NCBI GenBank assembly: GCA_040752635.1
Contig: JBFMGS010000006.1
Coordinates: forward strand, 1-56,220
Source: JBFMGS01 sp040752635
GTDB taxonomy: Bacteria > Bacillota > SHA-98 > UBA4971
DNA: 56,220 nucleotides
Reading direction: 5' to 3'
The translations under genes were made by a program, and so were the position numbers. Shown piece after piece: positions 26,855-34,928 of this stretch. Position 1 is the first letter of the stretch. Every line of letters begins with the position of its first letter. The notes beneath the pieces were generated by a model. It was not told the origin of the DNA and did not search any database. It worked only from the letters and a program-made list of their open reading frames with translations.

Positions 26855-27796
26855 GTGTCAAACACATCTCTAACTTCGAGACGCTGGCGCGGGCTGGTCC
26901 AACTGGCTGACCCGAAGATATGGGTCGCATCAACAGTGCCCATGTTGGCAGCGGCAGCCCTGGCTTACGGAGACACAGGGGTTTTTGCGCTTGGGTGGTT
27001 CCTTTTGACCCTCGTAGGCATATACGCCGTTGAAGTGGGCAAAAACGCCACAAACGAGGTCGTGGACTGGCGGTCGGGCACCGACAGGTTCGTTGCCCCG
27101 GAGGATAGAACGCCGTTCTCCGGGGGCAAGAAGACTATAACGGGTGGCCTGCTCACCGAGAAGGAAGCCATCGTCATAGCCGTGGCAAGCTTCGCCGTGG
27201 CAGGAGCCGTCGGCCTGCCTATAGGGCTTTTCCGGACCTGGCACGCGTTCTGGATCGCTGCCATCGGCGGTTCCTCGCCATAGCCTACAGCGTATGGCCG
27301 TTTGCCCTTGCTTACCGCGGCCTGGGAGAGCTTGCAGTGGGCACCACTTTCGGGCCTTTGCTGATGTTGGGCACCTACGTGGTCCAAACGGGGCAACTGT
27401 CGGCAAGGCCACTCCTTGTAGGTGTTCCCCTTGGCATTCTCATTGCGGCCGTTTTGTGGATCAACGAGTTTCCGGATTACGAAGCTGACCGGCGCGCCAA
27501 CAAACGTAATCTGGTGGTTCGCATGGGGCGGGCGAGGGCGAGAGTGGTCTACGCGATAATGATGGGAGCAGCGGAAGCCTCCGTTGTAGGCTTAGCCATC
27601 TACCTCCACAGCCCTTGGCTGCTCCTGGGGCTTGCGGGAAGCGTTGAGGCCTATCGAGCCCACCCGGGTCTGCTGGCTTGCTTATGACGCGACTCAGGAA
27701 CTTGCGCCTGCCAACGCGGGCACTGTGAAAACCTACGTCCTGACCGGTCTTGGACTCACTACTGGAATTCTTCTAGGGTACTGGGTGACTCTCTGA
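26855..27796 (+). pseudogene. UbiA-family prenyltransferase, broken by two frameshifts
   Basis: GTG at 26855 has GGGGGAG 10 bases upstream. The first frame has LADPKIWVASTVP and NEVVDWRSGTDR, the first Asp-rich prenyl-diphosphate site, then TPFSGGKKTITGGLL as in MenA-like enzymes, and stops at 27283. Homology continues in the next frame from about 27270 (LAIAYSVWPFALAYRGLGEL) with the second site NEFPDYEADRRANKRN, which stops at 27687. A third frame resumes near 27675 (AYDATQELAPANAG) and ends at 27796 with a hydrophobic tail. All parts of one complete enzyme are present, so sequencing error and recent decay are both possible. Confidence 0.8.
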
Positions 27797-27884
27797 TTGC
27801 CCTCGCAGCCATCCACGTAGGTTGAGTCCTCATGCCTTGCGGAGACAGCGGGTTTATGGACGACGTAGACCACCTGTCAGGATT

Positions 27885-27918
27885 GATGCCGGACCGTTAT
27901 TAACAACGATCCGGCATC
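27885..27918. terminator. Long hairpin between convergent genes
   Basis: GATGCCGGA (27885-27893) and TCCGGCATC (27910-27918) are perfect 9-base arms; CGTT and AACG inside extend the pairing. It lies between the ends of the prenyltransferase (+) and the ATPase (-), so it could act as a bidirectional terminator, though neither side has a T run. Confidence 0.45.
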
Positions 27919-27939
27919 GCGTATCGTTAGGCCCACAGT

Positions 27940-29391
27940 TTACCCAGCGTTCCATCTCTCAGCAAAGCCAACCAAGTAGAGGAAGGCAAATGCCGGGATC
28001 TTGATTATGGGAACTCGAGATACCCCCCGGACGACACCATAATCATCGAAACGCTTCGTGACCACGACCGAACCCGTAGCTTCTTCATCATTGGACAGCG
28101 TCACAATGGCCTCGTGTTCGTTGACGCGGGCGGTATCGCGGTACTTTACCTCCACAAGAAGCCTACCCGACGGCAATGACACTACAATGTCTAGTTCCTT
28201 TCCGCTCTTGCTGTCACGATAGTAGCCAATCTTGGGGACCAAAGACGAGTAGTACGACGCTAGGTGCTTGAACACCGTGGTCTCAACGACCATGCCCATC
28301 TCATCCGGGTCGGCCAGGAGATCCTCCCCCATCATGAGGACGGCGTTCCTCAGCGCAGCATCAGTCAGATAGATCTTTGGCCTCGACTTGAGGAGTTTCT
28401 TTCCACCAACCTCGAAAGGATTACTAACATAGATGAGGTTTGCTGCTCGCAGAAGCTCCACGAAGTTGGCAACAGTCGGCCGTGAGATCCCGATTGCTTT
28501 CGCAATCGCATCGTAGGCTATGATACTGCCGCTATGAAGGCACAGGTAGAGAAATATCTTCTCAAGCTCTGCCACACTGCGGATGCCGAAGACGGCAGTC
28601 ATGTCCCGTTTCAGCACCTTGTCAACGACATCCTCGCGGAGAATCCTCTGAGCGATTGCTGTGTCATCTGCTAGTGCGAGTTCAGGGAACCCGCCTATTA
28701 GGAGGTACCGATGAAAGTGCTCCTCTAGACCATATAGAGGACGCACCAGCCCGGCAAGAGAACGTGCGTCCACTTCCCAAAGGTCGTTCAGCCTAAACTC
28801 CGCTGGCGGGACATGCGCTCCCTTCACACCAGCGATCTGAGTGTACTCGTAAAATGACAAAGTAGGAACGTGAACCATCGTCCATCTTCCTACCCCGCTC
28901 TCCGAGGACTTCGCTGCCAGAATTGGACTAGCTGAGCCAGTGGCCATGATGTGAACACCCGGGCTGTGGTCGTAGAGCACCTTCAACCAGTTGTTCCACT
29001 CCGATGCGTATTGGATTTCGTCAAAGAGCAGGTAGGACTCGTTCTCTCCTTGTGGGGCTATATTGTGTCTAAAGGAATCTACTATCTGGCCGATATTGAA
29101 GAACTTCAGCAAAGGGTGATCGAAAGTCACATAGAGGATACTCTTTGGAGGCACACCGTCTGCCAGCAAATCCTCGATCATTTGGTACATTATTGTGGTC
29201 TTGCCCACTCTTCGGGCGCCGGAGAGAACAACAGCACGTCTTATAGGCGCATGGTACAGGAACCGTCTCGCCTCGTGAAAAGCGGCTCGCCTTACAGGCT
29301 TTGTCAGTTCTCTAGGTGTAGCCCCTGTCCCCCACCACGGGTTGAGGCCTAGCAACACCTTGAGCATCTGTTCCTCGGGGATGAAGCCCAT
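27940..29391 (-). CDS. AAA-type ATPase with C-terminal DUF4143 domain
   Basis: About 483 residues. Walker A is SGARRVGKTT near residue 50; Walker B is YLLFDEIQ, followed by ATGSASPIL (sensor-like). The middle has a winged-helix-like segment, and the C-terminal DUF4143 portion ends in a nuclease-like stretch (GKELDIVVSLPSGRLLVEVKYRD, shown in two parts here: GKELDIVV and LLVEVKYRD). Such proteins are common in anaerobes and mobile-rich regions; their role is unknown, possibly defence or regulation. ATG at 29391 has AAGGAGG 9 bases upstream. Base composition looks more AT-rich than its neighbours, which hints at transfer. Confidence 0.85.
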   Translation of the reverse strand: MGFIPEEQMLKVLLGLNPWWGTGATPRELTKPVRRAAFHEARRFLYHAPIRRAVVLSGARRVGKTTIMYQMIEDLLADGVPPKSILYVTFDHPLLKFFNIGQIVDSFRHNIAPQGENESYLLFDEIQYASEWNNWLKVLYDHSPGVHIMATGSASPILAAKSSESGVGRWTMVHVPTLSFYEYTQIAGVKGAHVPPAEFRLNDLWEVDARSLAGLVRPLYGLEEHFHRYLLIGGFPELALADDTAIAQRILREDVVDKVLKRDMTAVFGIRSVAELEKIFLYLCLHSGSIIAYDAIAKAIGISRPTVANFVELLRAANLIYVSNPFEVGGKKLLKSRPKIYLTDAALRNAVLMMGEDLLADPDEMGMVVETTVFKHLASYYSSLVPKIGYYRDSKSGKELDIVVSLPSGRLLVEVKYRDTARVNEHEAIVTLSNDEEATGSVVVTKRFDDYGVVRGVSRVPIIKIPAFAFLYLVGFAERWNAG

Positions 29392-29524
29392 GGGAGAAGA
29401 CCTCCTTCTGCCCAGGAAGTGATCGACGATTCGCTGTGTCAAATATATTTTACATTTTGCCCAGGATAATTGTAAAGTATAACTTACAGCCATCGGGCCA
29501 GGACTGGAGATGCCACTGAGGTCA

Positions 29525-30085
29525 TCACTGACCTCCGGTAAAGCAAGATTTGTAGAACTCCCAGATGTCGGGACGGGCCAGCATCTCGCTGAGTTCCCGG
29601 ATGATCGGGTCTACGTAACTTCGCTCAAACCTATCCCCATGGCGTTGGATGACGCCGCGGGCATCTTCGCGGTCTTTGGCGCGGTCAGAGATCACTTTAT
29701 GGATCACAAGATCTTCAGGAGAACAGATACGAATCTCGTGTCCCGAAACGGAAACCGGGACAGAACGTTCAATGGCGGTGCGTTCATACGGTAAGCTGGC
29801 AACGATAAGGTCGATGCGCATGCCCTTGTCGGAAGCAAGAGGAATCACATGAGTCTGGCGCGCAAAGTCAGCGGGATTTGCTACGGCGGGTCTCAATGCC
29901 GCTGGAAGGCTTTCCACGAATTCCGCGACCCGATCCATCTCGATGGCAACGGTGACGTCAATGTCCCGTGTCAATCGTGGCTCGCCCCAGATAAGGGTGG
30001 CAAAACCGCCGATGACCATGTAGGGGACACCGAGCCGTTCCAGCAGTCTGCAGACCTGCATTACAGTGTCTTCGAGATCTGTCAT
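29525..30085 (-). CDS. Nucleotidyltransferase-fold protein (AbiEii/DUF6036-like), toxin candidate
   Basis: A 186-residue nucleotidyltransferase. VIGGFATLIWGEPRLTRDID carries the G-G-x(n)-R-T-x-D-x-D signature, and CSPEDLVIHKV is typical of the AbiEii-like group. Its ATG overlaps the stop of the upstream small gene (ATGA). The tight pair of a small protein followed by this enzyme resembles a toxin-antitoxin module. Related enzymes transfer nucleotides to tRNA or proteins. Toxicity is an inference from arrangement only. Confidence 0.78.
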   Translation of the reverse strand: MTDLEDTVMQVCRLLERLGVPYMVIGGFATLIWGEPRLTRDIDVTVAIEMDRVAEFVESLPAALRPAVANPADFARQTHVIPLASDKGMRIDLIVASLPYERTAIERSVPVSVSGHEIRICSPEDLVIHKVISDRAKDREDARGVIQRHGDRFERSYVDPIIRELSEMLARPDIWEFYKSCFTGGQ

Positions 30086-30360
30086 CGCTGCGCCCCCAAC
30101 TCTGTGATAACCTCCCGCCAGCGTTTGATACGTCGGATTTTGCCCCAGTCAATGGATCCGTCAGCCCATTGCGGGTCAAACTGCCTCGCGAGTTCCCAGG
30201 CCGAAGCATACCATTTGATCCGTGCAGCCAGGTCCCACTTAGGCCAGGCCTCGGGACATGACTGCTCCCAAGCGTGGAACCTGGCCCATTCTCTTTGCCG
30301 CTGTTCCCAAGCCACCCTATGCGCACATGTCTGCGCGTCTGCATTATTCTGCTGCTCCAT
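30082..30360 (-). CDS. Tryptophan-rich small protein paired with the nucleotidyltransferase
   Basis: A 92-residue protein from ATG 30360, with GGGGGTG about 4 bases upstream. It has ten tryptophans, mostly spaced along amphipathic, charged helices (REWARFHAWEQ, RIKWYASAWELARQ, RIKRWREVI). No family was recognised. It overlaps the nucleotidyltransferase by 4 bases, so the two are co-translated and probably interact. It may be an antitoxin or a substrate-recognition partner. Confidence 0.65.
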   Translation of the reverse strand: MEQQNNADAQTCAHRVAWEQRQREWARFHAWEQSCPEAWPKWDLAARIKWYASAWELARQFDPQWADGSIDWGKIRRIKRWREVITELGAQR

Positions 30361-30659
30361 ACGACACCCCCGACTCATGTAGGAAATCCAAGTTCGGGGC
30401 GCCCCTGCAAGAGACTTCTAAAGCAAGATCCCATCGCCCCAGCCGTCTGCGTGCCCGCGTGTACACTGCGCTTCGCTTTTCTGCCCTTTACTTCGCTTCA
30501 TCCAGATTGTAACACGCGCGCCCCCCAGTGTCATCCTCGACCGCATCGGCTCCGCCTACATCAGGAATTGCCACACTGCGCTGCCGCGTGAAACGCCGTC
30601 GAGTCACCCCTCCTCGGCGCAGGAAGGCACAGGTCGCCCAAGCTCGGGTGAGAAGGCGT
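30361..30659. other. Gene-free stretch
   Basis: No convincing frame, RNA gene or promoter was seen. Pyrimidine-rich plus-strand sequence with several CTTCGCTT-like words occupies 30465-30500. Confidence 0.4.
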
Positions 30660-30765
30660 TGAGGCCCGGCACAGACAGCCCCGCGTCCGGCTCATATGCT
30701 GAAGGTACACTGCACTTGCGGGAGTCCACCCGGTATGAGACAGGCAGAAGCGGTGCCGGGCCTCA
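30660..30765. other. Possible structured RNA or element bounded by 13-base inverted repeats
   Basis: TGAGGCCCGGCAC (30660-30672) pairs perfectly with GTGCCGGGCCTCA (30753-30765). Inside, CTCATA and TATGAG can form a second stem. The element lies 12 bases beyond the stop of the ABC permease. It might be a terminator-like fold, a small RNA or a tiny mobile element. No known RNA family was recognised. Confidence 0.45.
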
Positions 30766-30776
30766 CAGCTCGCTTC

Positions 30777-31478
30777 TTACGTCCAATCCTTTGTATGAAC
30801 CCTCATAACTGATGCCACGCAGCCCAGGGCGTAGATGCCCAGGCCTACAGCGGCTGCCAGCAGAGGAGTCCACGGAGACTGCCCGAGGGCTATCACCCAC
30901 CCGGGAGGCTCAGGAGAAAGTCTCTGAACCACCGAGGCGGCGGCGAAGACGAATGCGAACAAGCCGAGCATGACGAAGCGATTGTAGGCAGCCGCTCTCG
31001 CGTATCCCATGCAGAAGAACATGGTTAGATAAATGCTGAGCATCACCATGGTGACGCCAAAGGCAATCGCAGCGTTACCAAGGGAATTGCGGAGAAGCGT
31101 CCCTGTGTCGACACAGGCCTTTGCAGCCGGCCCGAGACCAAGCCCGGGCGCGATGACCCCCTCGCTAAGCGCTGCCAGGCCTTGAAAGAAGACTCCCAGG
31201 AACACGGCCACCACGAGTGTGGAAAGATACTTGCTGCAGACAATGGCGGTGTCCGAGAGGGGAAGGCCTTTAAGAAAGAGGAGAGCGCCGTTCTTGTCCT
31301 CGTCGTATGTAGATCTGACGGCATATCCATAAACAGAAAACAGCATCATCGTGGCAAGTATGCTTCCGACGTTTGTAACGCCTACCATCATTACCAGTCC
31401 AAGAATTGTTCCTGTGACAAGATACCACAGGATAGTCCTTCTGCCCTGGATGATGTCTTTATACACGAGGTCTAACAC
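30777..31478 (-). CDS. ABC-2 type permease (YtrC/D-like)
   Basis: A 233-residue membrane protein with about six hydrophobic segments, starting near residues 17-50 (ILWYLVTGTILGLVMMVGV) and ending near 195-220. DEDKNGALLFLKGLPLSDTA, the cytoplasmic loop between the second and third segments, is typical of the ABC2_membrane_2 group. It overlaps the ATPase by 7 bases and forms an operon with the GntR regulator. Such YtrA-type systems usually respond to cell-wall-active compounds. The substrate is unknown. Confidence 0.82.
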   Translation of the reverse strand: MLDLVYKDIIQGRRTILWYLVTGTILGLVMMVGVTNVGSILATMMLFSVYGYAVRSTYDEDKNGALLFLKGLPLSDTAIVCSKYLSTLVVAVFLGVFFQGLAALSEGVIAPGLGLGPAAKACVDTGTLLRNSLGNAAIAFGVTMVMLSIYLTMFFCMGYARAAAYNRFVMLGLFAFVFAAASVVQRLSPEPPGWVIALGQSPWTPLLAAAVGLGIYALGCVASVMRVHTKDWT

Positions 31479-31810
31479 GCGTCATTCCCCCTCACTGTCG
31501 CAAGAAGAACGTCGTCGAGCGAGACCGGCTGGACTCGCGGNNNNNNNNNNNNNNNNNNNNNNNNNNNNNNNNNNNNNNNNNNNNNNNNNNNNNNNNNNNN
31601 NNNNNNNNNNNNNNNNNNNNNNNNNNNNNNNNNNNNNNNNGTAGTGCTCTTGCCCGACCCGTTCGGGCCGATGAACCCCATGATGTAGCCCCTCGGCAGT
31701 GTAAAGGATACATCCTTGAGCTCAAACTTGGGGTACCTCTTGCGCACTCCCGACAACCTGAGCGCGGGGCCGTCGTCCTTTACTCCTCCCCTACCGGTTT
31801 CCCTCCTCAC
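31472..31810 (-). CDS. ABC transporter ATPase, interrupted by an assembly gap
   Basis: The N-terminal part reads LRLSGVRKRYPKFELKDVSF and the Walker A GPNGSGKST; the C-terminal end reads VSLDDVLLATVRGN. Between them lie 100 Ns, so the signature motif, Walker B and H-loop, well over 100 residues, are missing and the true length is unknown. The gap size is arbitrary. The start overlaps the end of the GntR gene by 4 bases. It powers the permease at 30777. Confidence 0.85.
   Translation of the reverse strand: MRRETGRGGVKDDGPALRLSGVRKRYPKFELKDVSFTLPRGYIMGFIGPNGSGKSTXXXXXXXXXXXXXXXXXXXXXXXXXXXXXXXXXXPRVQPVSLDDVLLATVRGNDAC
31541..31640. other. Assembly gap (100 Ns)
   Basis: Exactly 100 undetermined bases inside the ATPase gene, the conventional placeholder for a scaffold gap of unknown length. 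Confidence 0.99.
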
Positions 31811-32175
31811 GATATCGCCTCCTTGGCCAACTGCAGGAACTCGTCGTCGGTTACACCGCTCGCCCGGGCCTGGGACACAAGCTCAGACAGACGGTCGCCG
31901 ATATCTCGCATCCTGATCTCCTTCATGCGCCCGGCGTCGAGATGAGCCACGAAGGACCCGAGCCCTGCCTTGGTCACAATGATGCCCTCTGCCTCCAACT
32001 CCGAGTAGGCTCTCTTGGTCGTGATGACGCTGGTCCGCGCATCTTCGGCAAGCTGGCGGATGGAAGGCAGGGCGGTGCCCGGCAAGAGCTCGCCAGACAG
32101 GACCTTCTCCCTGATCTGGTCTGCAATCTGCCTGTAGAGCGGGATCGGGTTGCTGTAGGATACATGAATCTGCAC
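31807..32175 (-). CDS. GntR-family regulator (YtrA subfamily)
   Basis: A 122-residue repressor. The winged helix-turn-helix (IPLYRQIADQIREKVLSGEL, then PSIRQLAEDARTSVITTKRA) occupies the first 75 residues; the C-terminal part is short, as in YtrA. The start is GTG with a weak GGTGA about 4 bases before. It is the first gene of the operon with the ATPase and permease and has a palindromic operator over its own promoter, so autorepression is likely. YtrA-type repressors are usually relieved by cell-envelope stress. Confidence 0.88.
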   Translation of the reverse strand: MQIHVSYSNPIPLYRQIADQIREKVLSGELLPGTALPSIRQLAEDARTSVITTKRAYSELEAEGIIVTKAGLGSFVAHLDAGRMKEIRMRDIGDRLSELVSQARASGVTDDEFLQLAKEAIS

Positions 32176-32190
32176 GGCATCACCATTCAG

Positions 32191-32211
32191 TGTGTATATC
32201 GTCTATACACA
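32191..32211. promoter_or_regulatory. GntR operator palindrome
   Basis: TGTGTATA-TCGTC-TATACACA is a perfect 8-base inverted repeat with a 5-base centre. It overlaps the last base of the -10 box and the predicted transcription start, an ideal position for repression by the adjacent GntR protein. Confidence 0.75.
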
Positions 32212-32239
32212 GTATAAATATCATCCCATGGTGTGTCAA
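32211..32239 (-). promoter_or_regulatory. Sigma-A promoter of the GntR-ABC operon
   Basis: On the minus strand TTGACA (32234-32239) and TATACT (32211-32216) are separated by 17 bases. The start of transcription would be near 32204, about 29 bases before the GntR start codon. Confidence 0.8.
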
Positions 32240-32390
32240 GAGGTTGAGCTCGGCGGCAGAATGCCGACCACCAAGCGTTGTCAGCGAAGAAACACTGTGG
32301 TAAGATATGGTTGAAGCTGCCGGATGGGATGTCCGTCATTGATATCCGTGGGTCCTGGTGACAGCCCACCTAAGGGAGGTAGACAGACAC

Positions 32391-33053
32391 ATGCGGCTTC
32401 AGTTTCAAGACCGTCCCGAAATGGACCAGCCCCTGGCGACCTCGCCGCGAGAGCAGGACGCCTCTGCCTGCAGCGCGGTCGGGCAGCCTCAGGTCCGCAG
32501 AAAGCCTGTAACCTACGCTGATTACGCCGCTCTCGATGATGGAAAGCGGTATCAGGTCTTCTCGGGGATGCTGGCGGCCGAGCCCGCCCCCACTACCTTT
32601 CACCAGCAGGTGGTCATGAACCTGGCATATCTTCTGAGGTCCCACACGAGCCAGCATGGAGTAGAAGGCGTCTTGCTCGTCTCGCCGGTGGATGTCATCC
32701 TGGACCCGGCAGAACAGATCGAGGTTCTTCAGCCGGACATCGTTTGGGTTTCCCGCGCGCGGATGGAGATCGTTAAGAAGGCGGCAATCTTCGGCGCTCC
32801 GGATCTGGTTGTCGAGGTGCTCTCCCCATCGAACGCCCGGCGGGACCGCCAAGAAAAAGTCCTCCGCTACCGCAGGTTCGGCGTCCCGCACATCTGGGTG
32901 CTCGACCCGGAGGACCGCACCTTTGAAGAAACAGTCCGGGCTGGAGAAGCGTACGGTATGGTCGGTCTGTACCGTGACTTGGATATTGTAAGACCGCGGT
33001 GCTTCCCCCAGCTTGCCCTGCCCCTGTCGGAAGTGTGGCAGCTCTACACGTAA
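32391..33053 (+). CDS. Uma2-family PD-(D/E)xK endonuclease-like protein
   Basis: A 220-residue protein. VLQPDIVWVSR, then APDLVVEVLSPSNARRDRQE and FGVPHIWVLDP are the family landmarks; the Asp, the Glu of VEV and the Lys of QEKVLRY form the probable nuclease site. Uma2 (DUF820) proteins are abundant in Cyanobacteria and some Bacillota and lie near mobile elements; their biological role is unclear. ATG at 32391 has GGGAGG 11 bases upstream. It ends just before the GH13 gene on the other strand. Confidence 0.88.
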   Translation: MRLQFQDRPEMDQPLATSPREQDASACSAVGQPQVRRKPVTYADYAALDDGKRYQVFSGMLAAEPAPTTFHQQVVMNLAYLLRSHTSQHGVEGVLLVSPVDVILDPAEQIEVLQPDIVWVSRARMEIVKKAAIFGAPDLVVEVLSPSNARRDRQEKVLRYRRFGVPHIWVLDPEDRTFEETVRAGEAYGMVGLYRDLDIVRPRCFPQLALPLSEVWQLYT

Positions 33054-33058
33054 GACTG

Positions 33059-34750
33059 CTAAGTTCCACGCAAGACTCCTCTAGTGTACCAGTTCTCTTC
33101 TACAGAGAAAGCCCTGACCCCGTAGGGTTCCAGCGTGAGCTCGAATGAGCCGAGGTCCGCACCACGCACACTCACCGGAGGGAGATGCCACGTCCTTTCC
33201 ACAAGAAAGTAAACGGTATCGGGTTCGAGCCCTGACAAGCTTGCAGGCAGGCGTAGTCTCGTTCTGAGCATGTTACCGGTAAAGTTCAAGGCAACCAGCA
33301 CGCGGCTGTGCTCGTGTTGCCTGAAGTAGGCAAGCACACCATCGTCCCTGGTCACGTCCAGGAAGTCTAGCGAGCCACGGCGCAGGGCCGCCACGTCACG
33401 CCGCATGTGGCAAAGGTTCCTGTACAGGGTCCTGATGACAGGGTCCCCCCCGTCCCAGCGGATCTTGAAGGGGTCAAAGAGGGATGGCCGCTCATCTTCG
33501 CCGATCTCCTGCCCGTTATAGATGAGAGGCACGCCGTCCAACGTGAACAGGAGCGTAGCCGCGACCTCGTAGCCTCGTCGCCCGAGGGCGCGCATGGCGC
33601 GTAACTGGTCGTGGTTCTCGAGGTATCGAAGCCTGATCGAACCCACCGGAAACGTGCGCCTATCTTCCTCGACCATCTCGCGAATGGCCCTTGCCGGCAG
33701 CGTGCCGCCGAGCACGCCCGCCACGATTCCTGGAAGCGTCTCTTCGTAGGTTACATCAAAAGCCGTGGCATTGTGTGAGGGCTCGTGCGATTCCGCAAGT
33801 AGCAAAAGATCTGGCTTGATCTCCTTTAGGGCCCGTCTAGCGTCGCGCCAGAAGTCCGTAGGCACCAGCGCCGCTACATCGCACCGGTACCCGTCGATAT
33901 CAAATTGCCCCACCCAGTAACGCATCACGTCAATCATGTATTTCCGGAGTTCGGCGTTTCCGTAGTTAAATGCCACCACGTCGTCCCACCCGAACCCGGC
34001 ACACTCGATGTTGCCGCAGGCATCTCTGCGATACCATTCCGGGTGAACCACAGTGAGTAGGCAGTCTCTCGCGCTGTGGTTGGCAACGAAATCCATTATT
34101 ACCCGAAGCCCATGCTGGTGAGCGGTCTTTACAAGCCGCTGCAGGTCGTCGGCGGTCCCGAGGTCCGGATGTATACTGCGATAGTCATAAATCGCATAGG
34201 GGCTTCCGAGTCTGCCTTTTCTTTCGCACCTGCCGATATCGTGTATAGGCATGAACCAGATGCATGTCACACCCAGATCTTGCAACTCGGGGATCCGACG
34301 CCTAACGCCCTCGAGAGTTCCTTCTTCGCTGAAAGCGCGTGGAAAAACCTCGTAAATCACTGCGTCCCTGACCCAGTCGGGGCTTGTCACCGCCCTCAGC
34401 CGGCCGAAATCCCTTGCTCCCTCGGGCGGGGCAATGACGCGGACCTCCCCGCCCGCCGAAACCTCAACGACCGAGTTCACGGTGCCGTGTTCGTTCAGCA
34501 TAACACTTGGGTTATGGGGATCGCGAACCCACGCGTCATCCACAACGAACTTATACTCATGCAAGCCTTCCCCCAAGGGGACTACAACTTCCCATACACC
34601 ACAAGGATGCTTGCGCATCTCGCAGGTTTCCGCACGCCAGTTGTTGAACCCCCCGGCGATGTACGCCCGTGAAGCGTGCGGGTTGTAATAACGAAAGCGA
34701 ACCCCGCCGTTGGAACGCGCGGGGCCCATTTCACCATAAAGCCGATTCAA
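33059..34750 (-). CDS. GH13 alpha-amylase family enzyme with N-terminal carbohydrate-binding domain
   Basis: About 563 residues. The first 100 residues form a CBM48/AMPK-like module (YIAGGFNNW, LHEYKFVVDD). The barrel has the four GH13 regions: DFVANHS; GYRCDVAAL with the nucleophile Asp; LLLAESHE with the acid Glu; and YLENHDQ. An all-beta C-terminal domain follows (VLVALNFTGN). Neopullulanase, cyclomaltodextrinase and maltogenic amylase are the closest functional types. No signal peptide, so it acts on intracellular glucans. TTG at 34750 has GGGAGGAGG 7 bases upstream; the longer frame is unlikely. Confidence 0.88.
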   Translation of the reverse strand: MNRLYGEMGPARSNGGVRFRYYNPHASRAYIAGGFNNWRAETCEMRKHPCGVWEVVVPLGEGLHEYKFVVDDAWVRDPHNPSVMLNEHGTVNSVVEVSAGGEVRVIAPPEGARDFGRLRAVTSPDWVRDAVIYEVFPRAFSEEGTLEGVRRRIPELQDLGVTCIWFMPIHDIGRCERKGRLGSPYAIYDYRSIHPDLGTADDLQRLVKTAHQHGLRVIMDFVANHSARDCLLTVVHPEWYRRDACGNIECAGFGWDDVVAFNYGNAELRKYMIDVMRYWVGQFDIDGYRCDVAALVPTDFWRDARRALKEIKPDLLLLAESHEPSHNATAFDVTYEETLPGIVAGVLGGTLPARAIREMVEEDRRTFPVGSIRLRYLENHDQLRAMRALGRRGYEVAATLLFTLDGVPLIYNGQEIGEDERPSLFDPFKIRWDGGDPVIRTLYRNLCHMRRDVAALRRGSLDFLDVTRDDGVLAYFRQHEHSRVLVALNFTGNMLRTRLRLPASLSGLEPDTVYFLVERTWHLPPVSVRGADLGSFELTLEPYGVRAFSVEENWYTRGVLRGT

Positions 34751-34928
34751 CCCACTGCCTCCTCCCGTCACACAAGCCGGTGCACGAAGGCATAGCCTGC
34801 AACCGACACCTCCATTATAGCTTCGCGCAGGAGCGATGGACAAGAGAACTTTCTTCCTGCATTTCCGATGGATCGGGACGTCTACGTCCCACCGGGACAA
34901 GCACCGGTCTTGTCGTTGTCTCCACTCC

